47,765 bases of DNA, taken from Candidatus Kapaibacterium sp. Its GTDB lineage: Bacteria; Bacteroidota; Ignavibacteria; Kapaibacteriales; Kapaibacteriaceae. Both the position numbers and the translations under genes were made by a program. Positions 1 through 7,668 of this stretch are shown here, one piece after another (positions within the stretch are counted from its first letter, which is position 1; every line of letters begins with the position of its first letter). Location: the NCBI GenBank assembly GCA_018882895.1, contig VERF01000014.1, positions 1 to 47,765 of the forward strand, given 5' to 3'. The notes beneath the pieces were generated by a model. That model was not told the DNA's origin. It ran no database searches and was given only the letters and a program-made list of their open reading frames with translations.

Positions 1-49
1 ACAGCAGGATGTAGGAGATCACTTCGGCGTATGCGATGGTTTTGAACAT
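1..49 (-). CDS. N-terminus of a small membrane protein (DUF3817-like?), partial
   Basis: On the minus strand an ATG at 49 opens a frame that runs off the window after 16 codons, reading MFKTIAYAEVISYILL. The short aromatic/hydrophobic start with 'YAEVISYILL' resembles the first helix of DUF3817 integral membrane proteins, which typically begin with an 'E-x-x-S-Y/F-L-L' helix. A weak purine stretch (ACGGTGA) precedes the ATG. Only the start is visible, so the family call is tentative; that a gene starts here and reads leftward is more likely than its name. Confidence 0.4.
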   Translation of the reverse strand, partial: MFKTIAYAEVISYILL

Positions 50-353
50 GGAATCACCGTGGTAATGTGTCGTATCGGCTTCATCGTATCACCGCCTCGT
101 TCATTGCATGAGCGGTCTCGTCATACCGAGAACAGGTGAGCTCGTGCGAGGAACTTCATGCGAGGTGATGTACCGTTCAGCTGAACCGCTTCGCATGAAG
201 CGGGACAGACAAACAAAGGCTGCAAGCAATAGAGAGGAACGTCTATCTTCGCGAACAGACTATCGCACACGCTGCCAATGAAACAGCGAAAAGCTCAGTT
301 TTTTTGATCAAATTTACCTCTGATTTCATCCTTAGGATCTACAAGAGTTCGTT
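50..353. other. Intergenic region with one perfect hairpin (186-203)
   Basis: About 300 bases separate two divergent genes, so promoters for both should lie here. No convincing sigma-70 or TAnnTTTG box was found. A perfect 7-bp stem with a 4-nt loop, CCGCTTC-GCAT-GAAGCGG, lies at 186-203; no T-run follows on either strand, so it is not a standard intrinsic terminator. The 3' half is AT-rich (a T-run near 299-306), which fits a promoter region for the gene at 354. Confidence 0.35.
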
Positions 354-3173
354 ATGCCTCTGCTAGCATTTGCTATGATTCTGCTCATCACTCAGGTGAT
401 GCCAACACATTCACAGACGGTTATGAGCCTTACACAGGGGAAGCGCTACGTCGTTGCATTCCCGCAGGCATGGGCTAGCACATCGGAGAGCCCATTCCCA
501 CAGCCGATGATGCTCCAAATCTCTTCTCGCACGAAGACAAAGGTTCGAGTTACGACGCCAGCGGCGATCAATGAAGCTCCGCGTATTGACAAGGAATACA
601 TACTTGAGGCGAATCGGGTTCTTAGTGTGCCCGTTTCTGTTGCGTACATGAACACCAAGTCGGAAACGAAGACGGGCTTCGGTATTGTCGTAGAAGCCGA
701 CGCACCGATTTGGGTTACTACGCTTCAGCAGTGGAACGGCAATGGCGAGACGGCAAACCACTTGCCGGTAGAGGGCTGGGGCAAGAACTATTACACGATG
801 AATTTCTATCAGGATCGCTACGGTACTCAGGCAGATGGCTATAGTTATCGCCCAAGTCAGATTCTGGTGATCGCAGATAACGACAGTACAGTGCTATCGT
901 ATGCACCCGCATTTGACACAGAGGGTGGAGAATCAAATCCCTCCGTGCGCAAGGGGGCCACACAAACCGTGGTACTCAACAAAGGTGAGACATTTCTCAT
1001 TAAATCGAAGATTGACGAGGCCAATAATAAAGAGTGGATAACAGACTTATCTGGTACGATGATACGCTCCAGCAAGCCTGTTGGCGTTATCTCAGGCCAC
1101 ACAAAGGTTGGTATCCTGCGCTATCCAGACTTTCTTGGCGGTCTCCGCGGCTCCTCATCAGCTCACTTCGTTCGTAATAATGTTCATGATGCCATGTTGC
1201 CGCTTGAGATGGCTGGAAAGAAGTTCGTTACTGTGCCATGTCGCTACACGAGTACGCGTGTAACGGGCAAGGCCCCTGCTGAATCCGGAGCGGAAGATGA
1301 CCGAGGTGATGTGATTCGTGTTATTGCCCTCGAGGACAGCACAACTGTGAAGTCACTTAGCCAAGATGGTTCGTCATTCAAGAACGAGTTCATCCTGAAG
1401 AAGGGCGAAACGCGTATCGTACCGTCGGTCGAAGTACAGACCTACTGGGAATCCGACAAGCCGATCTTGATGGGTCAGTACGGCAAGTCGTATGCAGAGG
1501 TCCGAGGCCTTGGGATTCGTGGCTCATCGAAGGGCGAAGAGTCAGCACTCGGACACCCGACGGTTGAGTCGGGCATGCCGATGCTTCAGGTTGTGCCGTC
1601 GGTCGACCGTTATGTTGATTATGGTGTGTTCAGAGCTCCAGAAGGAATGGACAACTTCGTCAGCATTGTCTTCAAGGCAGATGAGATCACAAAGATCAAG
1701 TACAAAGGCAAGTCTCTCAATGTAATGTTCGGCGGCGCGATGCGCTCCATAACGGGAACGCCGTATGCCTGCATCACATCACCTATCGGTGCCGGTGAAC
1801 ATGTCATCGAGTCGATAGATCCTAACGTCCGCTGGGCAGCATGGACGTATGGCTCAATGGATGGTCTGTCCCAGGGACGTGCGTATGGAACACCAGTGGC
1901 AGTTGATGTATCGATTCCATGTAACGATTCACTAATTGTAACCGACGAGATAGACTGTGGCGATGCATCTGTCAAAGGTTTGGTAGTGGCCAATGGCCAG
2001 ACATGTGCGGCATTGTATGGCGTGATTCCAATTGAGCTGAACAATTATCGCATGGAGATAGATACGAACTTCGCTTCCGGTGATTCCAGCGTGACCTTTA
2101 ACATCAAGGTGATAGATAAGCAACAAAGTGCCTCTGCGAAGGTCCGACTGGTTTCAAGATCTGGTAGATATGTTGAGCGTCAATACTCCTTCGATGCCAC
2201 GAAGCTGTCGGTGTTGCCAGATCATGTGCAATTTGGTACTGTGAAGCGCGCAGACACATCGGCTAGGTCATTGACAAGAGAATTGAAGGTATCTAATCCC
2301 TACAACAACCGATCTATAACGATAGATCGAGTTCGTTTTCTATCCACAATGGGAGTATTCTCTGTTGATACGACTGGTCCGATTAAACTGGAGGCATCGA
2401 AGTCGCGAACGTTTTTGATCAAAGCGGAACCTCGCAAAGCACTAACGGATACGATTGTTGATTCAATATTCTTCGACATTGGTTGCTCAAAATATGGGTC
2501 GAAGCTCAGCATCGCATTTGAGCCCGTTTTGCCGGTGATTAATGTGAGCAATCTTAGTTGGGATAACTCTATCGACCCTCCTAACTCACGTCGGAAGAGC
2601 ATCGTAGTTCGTAATACCGGCGATGGTGATTTGCATATCCACAACTATGACCGAGCAAAGCTCGATTCATCCGACTACAGCAATCGTTTCGTTTCAGTCA
2701 CAAACATCGACTCGTTGTTGCCCCTTATCATTGCCCCTCAGGACTCTGCAATCTTTATCGTGCAGTATATGCCTCGCGGTGATATGGATATTCTGAACAA
2801 GGACACAATCATTTTCTATTCGAATACCCGAGGAGGCGACAGTATTTGCTATCTAACAGGAGTTGTTTGGTCAACTTCTAGAACTCCCGAAGACGTTGAT
2901 AATCATGACAATCACCTGCTATCAGTGCGTCCAAATCCATCGTTAGGAGAGTTCTTCGTTACGCTACCCTCTACGCCAGATCTGATTGAGTTGCAGGTTT
3001 TTGATATTCTCGGTCATGTAGTTTGGCAGACAGCCATCAATAGTCCCAGCCCGTCGATGCAAACAACCAGCGAAGTGCGTGTCGACCTGGGGGCGCTTCC
3101 AATCGGTCAGTACGTCATGCAGTCGAAAACCAAACAACGTATTGCTTCAGTATCGATTCGAATTCTACGGTAG
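354..3173 (+). CDS. Secreted IgGFc-binding-domain protein with T9SS C-terminal sorting domain
   Basis: A 939-residue exported surface protein. Residues 1-21 form a signal peptide (MPLLAFAMILLITQVMPTHSQ). Residues ~30-510 resemble the IgGFc-binding N-terminal domain, with the characteristic 'GVISGHTK' and 'MLPLEMAGKKFVTVPC' segments seen in such proteins of Bacteroidota. Residues ~630-850 hold beta-sandwich stretches of the choice-of-anchor/DUF1573 type ('FGTVKRADTS', 'IVVRNTGDGDLHI'). Residues ~865-939 are a T9SS type A sorting domain beginning 'SVRPNPSLGEFFV'. The expected fate is export by Sec, then T9SS-mediated passage through the outer membrane with removal of the C-terminal domain. There is no clear Shine-Dalgarno site. 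It is a paralogue in architecture of the protein at 16011. The binding partner is unknown and the family name does not prove antibody binding. Confidence 0.85.
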   Translation: MPLLAFAMILLITQVMPTHSQTVMSLTQGKRYVVAFPQAWASTSESPFPQPMMLQISSRTKTKVRVTTPAAINEAPRIDKEYILEANRVLSVPVSVAYMNTKSETKTGFGIVVEADAPIWVTTLQQWNGNGETANHLPVEGWGKNYYTMNFYQDRYGTQADGYSYRPSQILVIADNDSTVLSYAPAFDTEGGESNPSVRKGATQTVVLNKGETFLIKSKIDEANNKEWITDLSGTMIRSSKPVGVISGHTKVGILRYPDFLGGLRGSSSAHFVRNNVHDAMLPLEMAGKKFVTVPCRYTSTRVTGKAPAESGAEDDRGDVIRVIALEDSTTVKSLSQDGSSFKNEFILKKGETRIVPSVEVQTYWESDKPILMGQYGKSYAEVRGLGIRGSSKGEESALGHPTVESGMPMLQVVPSVDRYVDYGVFRAPEGMDNFVSIVFKADEITKIKYKGKSLNVMFGGAMRSITGTPYACITSPIGAGEHVIESIDPNVRWAAWTYGSMDGLSQGRAYGTPVAVDVSIPCNDSLIVTDEIDCGDASVKGLVVANGQTCAALYGVIPIELNNYRMEIDTNFASGDSSVTFNIKVIDKQQSASAKVRLVSRSGRYVERQYSFDATKLSVLPDHVQFGTVKRADTSARSLTRELKVSNPYNNRSITIDRVRFLSTMGVFSVDTTGPIKLEASKSRTFLIKAEPRKALTDTIVDSIFFDIGCSKYGSKLSIAFEPVLPVINVSNLSWDNSIDPPNSRRKSIVVRNTGDGDLHIHNYDRAKLDSSDYSNRFVSVTNIDSLLPLIIAPQDSAIFIVQYMPRGDMDILNKDTIIFYSNTRGGDSICYLTGVVWSTSRTPEDVDNHDNHLLSVRPNPSLGEFFVTLPSTPDLIELQVFDILGHVVWQTAINSPSPSMQTTSEVRVDLGALPIGQYVMQSKTKQRIASVSIRILR

Positions 3174-3184
3174 TATGTCGAAGT

Positions 3185-3211
3185 GAACCGTATCCACCCG
3201 AGCAAGTACAT
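3185..3211 (+). repeat. IS66 left terminal inverted repeat
   Basis: The 27-bp left end contains CGTATCCACCCGAGCAAGTA and matches the reverse complement of 4760-4786 at 24 of 27 positions (mismatches at positions 4, 12 and 22). The true outer end may be the GTAT at 3190, since IS66 ends often begin GTAA/GTAT; the identity outside it is short. It lies 12 bp after the stop codon of the upstream gene. Confidence 0.8.
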
Positions 3212-3270
3212 CTGTCCTGGCGTGAGAGTGTGACCGAGGTTTGCCGTCACACAATCATGAGGAGTGATCG

Positions 3271-3555
3271 ATGCGACGGAGCACAAAGCGAGAGCAGATG
3301 TATGCATGGTGGAGTCGTGACAACGCAGTGGAATGAGTCAGCAGGCGTATGCCGAGCAGCAGGGCGTGTCGTATGCGACGATGCTGTATTGGTGCCGGCA
3401 ATATCGTGAGCAGCGCAAGACCGCGCAGGGGCATGAGCTCGTGCGTCATCGCGAGTTTGTGCCACTGCTGACCGAGATGTCGTCGCAGGACACGCACAAA
3501 GGCGAGCATGGTGGTGGTCACGCTTGGCAGCGGAACACGTATTGAGGTGCGCTGA
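3271..3555 (+). pseudogene. IS66 TnpA (OrfA), frameshifted relic
   Basis: TnpA is the small DNA-binding accessory protein of IS66. Reading from ATG 3271 gives MRRSTKREQMYAWWS; a frame change near 3318 is needed to join it to QRSGMSQQAYAEQQGVSYAT, the helix-turn-helix segment shown in the ORF track from 3333. A second shift near 3480-3505 is needed to reach the normal C-terminus, 'MVVVTLGSGTRIEV', which ends in TGA at 3553-3555. That TGA overlaps the tnpB ATG (TGATG), the usual IS66 coupling. With two frame breaks no complete product can be made, so the 70-residue ORF at 3333 is only its middle part. Confidence 0.75.
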
Positions 3556-3902
3556 TGCTGCTGAGCGCGGCCGGCAGCATGCGCTTCTGGCTCTACACGG
3601 CACCGGCCGATATGCGGAAAGGCTTTGACGGCTTGGCGGGTCTGGTACGCAATGGGTTGGGCGATGATCCGCTTCGTGGTGATGTGTTCGTGTTTATCAG
3701 CCGCTCGCGTGTGCAGATCAAGTTGCTCTACTGGGATGGCGACGGCTATGTGCTGTTCAGCAAGCGCCTCGAGCGTGGACGCTTTGATATGCCGGCCTCT
3801 ACGGGGGCGTCGAGGTCACTGCGCCGTGACGAGCTGCTGATGCTGCTTGAGGGTGTGCGCCTTGTTGATACCAAGCGCAAGGACCGATACAATCGGCCTT
3901 GA
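3555..3902 (+). CDS. tnpB: IS66 family accessory protein TnpB
   Basis: A 115-residue protein with the hallmark TnpB sequence 'PADMRKGFDGLAGLV' near residue 16, followed by 'GDVFVFISRSRVQIKLLYWDGDGY' and 'RLERGRF'. This is full family length (about 115-120 residues) and appears intact. TnpB is required for IS66 transposition, but its biochemical role is not well defined. The start overlaps the end of tnpA by one base (TGATG). Its partners tnpA and tnpC are broken, so it is likely functionless here, and its intactness suggests the decay is not very old. Confidence 0.9.
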   Translation: MLLSAAGSMRFWLYTAPADMRKGFDGLAGLVRNGLGDDPLRGDVFVFISRSRVQIKLLYWDGDGYVLFSKRLERGRFDMPASTGASRSLRRDELLMLLEGVRLVDTKRKDRYNRP

Positions 3903-3943
3903 GGACCTGCAACATACAGCTATCATCGTTGAGCATCTGATGA

Positions 3944-4751
3944 ATGTTTGTGCGATGTTGCACCATGCAAACGGCACTGCATCAGATGACCCCGAATGAG
4001 CTCATCAAGCTCATTGAGCAACGTGATCAACGCATTGCCGAACGTGATCAGCGCCTTGCCGAACGTGACCAGTGCCTTGCCGAACGTGACCAGCGCCTTG
4101 CCGAACGTGACCAGCGCCTTGCCGAACGTGATCAGCAGCTCGAGCACAAGCAGGCACGCATCTTTGATCTCGAGTTTCTGGTCAAAGAGCTGCAACGGCT
4201 GGCCTTTGGAGCCAAGCGCGAGCGCTTCATCTCGGAAGTACCCGAAGCGCAGCTGACGCTCGGACTCGACACCACGGATGCGGAAACGGCCGAGGCTGTC
4301 AAAGCCGAGATCGAGTCGATCACCTATGAGCGCAAGGAGCTGCGTCTGCAGAAGTCGCTGCCGTTGCTCAATACCATCAGCGCCTGGCTGGTGGCCGAGA
4401 TTAAGAACACCGTGCCGCGTTCACCCATCGGCAAGGCCATGCATTATTGCGTGCGCCTGTGGGACGAGCTCATGGCATACCTCCATAACGGACATCTGGA
4501 GATCGACAACAACTTGATGGAGAATGCCATCCGGCCCGTTGCACTCGGGCCGCAAGCACTGACTCTTTTCCGGCTCGCATGCTGCTGCCGAGCACATCGC
4601 CATGTACCGCTCGTTCATTGCCACGTGCCATGCCAAAAGCGTCAACCCCTACGACTGGCTCCGCACGTTCCTGCTACGCATCAACTCCACAGCACCAGCT
4701 CGCTACCACACCCTGCTGCCGCACAAGATCGACCTCAACGCCGATCTCTAA
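3944..4751 (+). pseudogene. IS66 transposase TnpC, internally deleted and frameshifted
   Basis: The N-terminus has a long coiled coil built from repeated 'AERDQRL' heptads (from residue ~28), then the typical 'LAFGAKRERF' and 'LEFLVKELQ' segments. After 'IESITYERKE' the sequence jumps to 'LPLLNTISAWLVAEIKN' and 'SPIGKAMHYC...LEIDNNLMENAIRPVALG', which belongs to the end of the DDE_Tnp_IS66 domain. The zinc-finger and the catalytic D-D part, roughly 250 residues, are missing. Near 4548 an extra G shifts the frame; in the new frame a TGA precedes the normal ending 'SHAAAEHIAMYRSF...NADL', which stops at 4749-4751. It is inactive. The ORF-track product after residue ~200 is out of frame and meaningless. 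The start could be 3944 or a later ATG such as 3964. Confidence 0.85.
4028..4132 (+). repeat. 21-bp tandem repeat encoding the TnpC coiled coil
   Basis: Five consecutive 21-bp units of the form CAGCGCCTTGCCGAACGTGA(C/T), beginning at 4028, 4049, 4070, 4091 and 4112, nearly identical to each other. Each encodes one heptad (QRLAERD), so copy-number change would lengthen or shorten the coiled coil without breaking the frame. Confidence 0.9.
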
Positions 4752-5557
4752 CACGCAACATGTAGTTGCTCGGGCGGATACGTTTCGGCATCGCGGTACG
4801 TTGGGTTTATGTTATACAGGCGCAGCACCTCTACCTCAAACGAGGGATACAGGTCGGGGCATGGAGTAGCGCCGTCGGCAACCTGCCAGCTCAGGCGCAC
4901 AGGGTGTACGGTATCGGCGATGGACGGTGACTTGACGTAGATCTCCGATGGGCACCTGAGCGTGGCTCCCTCATAGGGAAGGATCCGATATTCCTGGATC
5001 AGCTCTGCCGTTAAGACGAGCGAATCAACCATCTCGGGCGTCAGACCCGTGGTGTCAATGGAATCGATCGTTATGACAATGTCGTTTGATGTGGCAGTGA
5101 CGGTAGAGCATGCGAGATCGGAGTACTCCGTGACGTCGAGGACGATGGTGGCCACAGGCTTGGTTGACGTGGCGGTTCCTTCAATGGCAAGGGACGGCTG
5201 CGTTGGGTAGGTCCATTTCAGAACGCTACGCGTTCGTCCTTCCACAATCACCGAAATCGAAGCATCGAAGTCATCTCGATCGAATCGATATCGTTCGATT
5301 CTACCAATGATACCGTATGATAGCTTTAGCAAGGCTCGTGACATACAGCGTTGTCCACAGGTGATCTCGACAGGCAATGATGCAAACGATACCTGAAGAG
5401 GATCATCGCCTGTGAGAGCACGGCCCAGCAGCGTGTCAGACGACACACGGTCCACCTTGGGTATGTATTGAACTCGTTCGAAGTCGTCCTTACTCTGAGA
5501 ATGCAAGCGTGCAAACGCCAGCATGCACAAGACGACCGTTGCGACGGCTGCTCTCAT
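4748..5557 (-). pseudogene. Secreted protein, 3' end removed by IS66
   Basis: The minus-strand frame opens with a signal peptide (MRAAVATVVLCMLAFARLHSQ) and continues for about 256 host-encoded residues with no family I recognise; the composition (many Thr, Asp, Val) suggests an extracellular beta-sandwich protein. The last ~12 codons ('YPPEQLHVAC') lie in the IS66 right inverted repeat and the stop overlaps the tnpC stop codon. The natural C-terminus is therefore lost and is not found left of the element. The start at 5557 is supported by a strong purine-rich ribosome site (GAAGGGGAGT) 4 nt upstream. A normal product of this type would be expected to carry a T9SS sorting domain, which is absent. 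It may still be translated as a truncated export substrate. Confidence 0.7.
4760..4786 (-). repeat. IS66 right terminal inverted repeat
   Basis: The reverse complement reads GAAACGTATCCGCCCGAGCA and onward, matching the left end at 24/27 positions. It lies 8 bp after the relic tnpC stop codon and supplies the last codons of the truncated minus-strand gene. Confidence 0.8.
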
Positions 5558-5599
5558 ACGTACTCCCCTTCAAATCGAGATCGATACACTCTTGCTTTC

Positions 5600-6694
5600 T
5601 TACTTAGATCGTACCAGTCGGAGACCCGAACCCCTGCTCGTTCCTTTGGTCGTGACCATCGGTGCGTTACCGATCACGAGGGAGGTTGCTCTAGATGAAT
5701 AGTTACCCCCTCGTACAATGATCGAATCTCCCCTGAAACCTCCCCATGGATCCGTCCGCGGCTCTGTCGAATAGGGAACGAAAGACTCGAAGCACACTTC
5801 TTGAACGTTGCCAAGGACATCGTGGAGACCCCATTGATTAGCTCGTTTCAAGCCGACCGCTCTGATCGAAAGCTTGCCATCGGGATCAAGACTGTTTGAT
5901 AGGTACCAAGCAATTTCTTCTAGAATAGGATCGGGATCTTTGCCCGTGTTTACGCCAGCATAAGTGTTATCAGTCGTTCCGGCGCGTGCGATGTACTCCC
6001 ACTCCGCACTTGTAGGAAGTCTATAGCCGCTTGCTGTGCGGTCCCACGCTATATTTTCCCCTTCCAATGTGTAAGCCTTCGTCAGTCCCTCCAACTCGGA
6101 GAGTCTGTTGCAGTATGAGACTATCTCATTGAGGGACAGATTTGTCACCGGTCTATTCTCGGATTTCCATTCCGAGGGATTCGATCCCATTACACTCTCG
6201 TACTCCCGTTGCGTTACTTCATGTTTTCCAGCCCATAGTCCTCGGGTAATGGTGACGGAGTGCTGTGGGCGGTAGCTACTACTTCCCCGTTGACTTTCGA
6301 TATTCCCCATCATAAACGTCCCTGGCTCGATGGCGACCATCTCCGGCAGTTCGTATGAGCGGACCGTCTTGGCCACGAAGTCCGGCGTAACAGCATTTGC
6401 TCCGTTGATTGTCACCGAGTGGGTGGGCGGTTCAAACGTCATCCCTGCTTTGGCAGGAGCAACCACATATGTGCCGTTGGCCAGACCCGTGAAGGTGTAC
6501 GCACCAGTTGCGTCAGTAACCGCAGTGGCAGATGCGATGGACACCGTGATCCCCGCCACATTCTCTGTTGTGGCCGCCTTGATCTTTCCCGTGATGGTAT
6601 ACGTCGCACCCGGCTCCGATGGCGATTTGCTACCTGAGCACGCCATAAGCACCACGCAGAGCATCAGTGAGATGCGAACAAGTGCCGTGTTCAT
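5600..6694 (-). CDS. Lipoprotein with regulatory-like beta domain and SUMF1/FGE-like domain
   Basis: The chosen start at 6694 gives MNTALVRISLMLCVVLMAC, a lipoprotein signal peptide with lipobox LMAC; in-frame ATGs at 6745, 6721 and 6706 and the TTG at 6793 of the ORF track are alternatives. After the lipid cysteine, about 85 residues ('TITGKIKAATTENVAGITV...TGAYTFTGLANGTYVV') match the carboxypeptidase-regulatory-like beta-sandwich. The remaining ~260 residues are a formylglycine-generating-enzyme-type domain: 'IEPGTFMMGN', 'HEVTQREYESVMGSNPS', 'YRLPTSAEWEYIARAG', 'WGLHDVLGNVQEVC', 'IVRGGNY', ending 'GSGLRLVR'. The paired C-terminal cysteines that true FGE uses are absent (GFRCVR is replaced by GLRLVR), so enzymatic sulfatase activation is unlikely. 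Such domains often act as binding modules. It is likely anchored in the inner or outer membrane. Confidence 0.8.
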   Translation of the reverse strand: MNTALVRISLMLCVVLMACSGSKSPSEPGATYTITGKIKAATTENVAGITVSIASATAVTDATGAYTFTGLANGTYVVAPAKAGMTFEPPTHSVTINGANAVTPDFVAKTVRSYELPEMVAIEPGTFMMGNIESQRGSSSYRPQHSVTITRGLWAGKHEVTQREYESVMGSNPSEWKSENRPVTNLSLNEIVSYCNRLSELEGLTKAYTLEGENIAWDRTASGYRLPTSAEWEYIARAGTTDNTYAGVNTGKDPDPILEEIAWYLSNSLDPDGKLSIRAVGLKRANQWGLHDVLGNVQEVCFESFVPYSTEPRTDPWGGFRGDSIIVRGGNYSSRATSLVIGNAPMVTTKGTSRGSGLRLVRSK

Positions 6695-6752
6695 TCCGTT
6701 ATCCATTGACTCGACCTTCATAAGTGTTGATAGTTCGTTCTTCATGATGTAT

Positions 6753-6983
6753 TCAGCGCTGCTTGTTCTGTTGAGCGGCCGGACGCAGGTCAATCACGGC
6801 ATAGCCCTTACACGCCCCCTTCGGCTCACCTCGCTTGGAAACCACAGCATCGATCATCGCGTCGGCAGCCCGCATCTCTTCCGCACGAGCGTGGCGCACC
6901 GATAGGTCCCTAACTGTGACCGACTCGGCAACCGAACCACGGGGGTAGACGCTGGTTAACGACAGAAAGGACTGTGCGAGGCC
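6753..6983 (-). other. Open frame without a normal start, possible gene tail
   Basis: This minus-strand frame is not in the ORF track. It is open for 76 codons between a TAG at 6984-6986 and a TGA at 6753-6755, just before the possible lipoprotein start at 6745. The translation ends 'RHARAEEMRAADAMIDAVV', 'SKRGEPKGACKGYAVIDLRP', which looks like a folded protein tail. There is no ATG before 'MRAADAM', and no family is recognised. It could be the surviving 3' end of a gene lost upstream, or a small gene using a GTG start. It contains one copy of the AAGGGGGC signature (6824-6831). Confidence 0.25.
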
Positions 6984-7260
6984 CTAATCACATATATCTC
7001 CAAGCACTAGTCCAACATAGGCGTTGTCAACTGATTAATGCAAGCGGCAACTTGAAGTTTCCCAATGTTTTATCGAGTGGATTCCGTTTGTGAAACAGTA
7101 TTGCCTTGCGCGACACCACACCGTTTGCACAGATTAGGAATGAGTACCCACGAGAAGGCACTGCCATTTTTGACGAAGGTGCACTGCGAACATGGTCAAA
7201 AGCCAACCACAGCCTTTGTGCCTGGTCGATTTTACTTTGATACATCAATCATCCATTTTT
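6984..7260. other. Intergenic region upstream of hipB, no gene seen
   Basis: About 280 bases with small unrelated ORFs on both strands (73 residues at 7027-7248 minus, 93 at 7065-7346 plus). Neither shows a family, a start signal or good composition, and the latter overlaps the hipB promoter. Base composition is more AT-rich than the flanks. Nothing else was recognised. Confidence 0.4.
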
Positions 7261-7278
7261 CGCATTCTATTACGACTA
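7261..7278 (+). promoter_or_regulatory. Upstream copy of the duplicated hipBA operator
   Basis: CGCATTCTATTACGACTA at 7261-7278 repeats, with two changes, as CGCATTATATTGCGACTA at 7301-7318. The copies start exactly 40 bp apart, close to four helical turns, so two HipB dimers would bind the same face. The half-sites CGCA...TGCG/TACG form an imperfect palindrome. Binding by HipB is inferred from position and from the known autoregulation of hipBA loci. Confidence 0.6.
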
Positions 7279-7300
7279 ATGAACCCATTATGATACATAT

Positions 7301-7318
7301 CGCATTATATTGCGACTA
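7301..7318 (+). promoter_or_regulatory. Downstream copy of the hipBA operator, over promoter and start codon
   Basis: CGCATTATATTGCGACTA is nearly palindromic (CGCAtTATAtTGCG). It covers the TATATT box and its last base is the A of the hipB ATG. A repressor here would block both the RNA polymerase site and, if the mRNA is leaderless, the start itself. See the paired entry for the upstream copy. Confidence 0.6.
7306..7313 (+). promoter_or_regulatory. Candidate -7 promoter box of hipBA (TATATTGC)
   Basis: TATATTGC matches TAnnTTTG at six of eight positions and sits exactly 4 nt before the hipB ATG, the same spacing as at 26181, 27979, 32028 and 32020 (minus). A second possible -10-like hexamer, TATGAT, is at 7289-7294. 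No ribosome-binding site precedes the ATG. Confidence 0.4.
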
Positions 7319-7668
7319 TGAAGATAACGGAACGGCTTACCGATGACGCTGTGTTGGCGGAGTTGGGTGTGCGGATCGCGGGTCGTCGACTCGAATTGCA
7401 GCTGACTCAGGCCGACGTGGCCGAACAAGCTGGTATAGCCAAGCGGACACTCGAGCGGATGGAATCAGGTCAAACATCCCAACTAGCTACGCTGATTCGC
7501 GTATTACGTGTATTGGATGCGTCGTCGGGGCTGGATAGCCTGATTCCCGAGTCCACACCCAGACCAATGGACCTGTTGAAACGAAATGGCAAGGTCAGAA
7601 AGCGCGCCTCCGGCAAGCGCACACCAAAGAACACATCGAAACAGTGGCACTGGGGTGAATCGCGATGA
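7318..7668 (+). CDS. hipB: HipB-like antitoxin, XRE-family regulator
   Basis: A 116-residue DNA-binding protein. Residues ~15-75 are a helix-turn-helix of the XRE/Cro type ('ELQLTQADVAEQAGIAKRTLERMESGQTSQLATLIRVLRVL'). The C-terminal tail is basic and unstructured ('NGKVRKRASGKRTPKNTSKQWHW'), as in many HipB proteins whose tail is recognised by proteases or packs on HipA. It overlaps hipA by 4 bp (ATGA), so the two are translationally coupled. It is expected to neutralise HipA and repress its own promoter through the two operator copies just upstream. Confidence 0.85.
   Translation: MKITERLTDDAVLAELGVRIAGRRLELQLTQADVAEQAGIAKRTLERMESGQTSQLATLIRVLRVLDASSGLDSLIPESTPRPMDLLKRNGKVRKRASGKRTPKNTSKQWHWGESR

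Larger units (their letters stand above)
3185..4786 (+). mobile_element. IS66-family insertion sequence remnant, internally deleted
   Basis: About 1.6 kb bounded by 27-bp imperfect inverted repeats (24/27 identical), containing relics of the three IS66 genes in the usual order tnpA-tnpB-tnpC. Complete IS66 elements are about 2.5 kb. The shortfall is explained by loss of the zinc-finger and most of the DDE catalytic region from tnpC. tnpA has at least two frameshifts, and tnpC also has a frameshift and a stop near its end. No 8-bp target duplication is found at either plausible boundary, and the gene cut at the right end (4748-5557) does not continue left of the element. The copy is therefore dead and the locus has been rearranged since insertion. 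Confidence 0.85.

Noticed and set aside
3174-4790. 8-bp target-site duplication around IS66
   Set aside because: Neither plausible boundary pair gives matching 8-mers (for example AGTGAACC versus GTTTCGGC).
6330-6905. 191-residue plus-strand ORF
   Set aside because: Mostly antisense to the SUMF1-domain lipoprotein; no start signal or family.
6990-7060. Possible integron attC-like site upstream of hipBA (CAAC...GTTG-like pieces)
   Set aside because: The core sites and the paired arms of an attC could not be aligned, and hipBA carries the resident signature motif.
7065-7346. 93-residue plus-strand ORF
   Set aside because: It runs through the hipBA operators and overlaps the hipB start, with no family.
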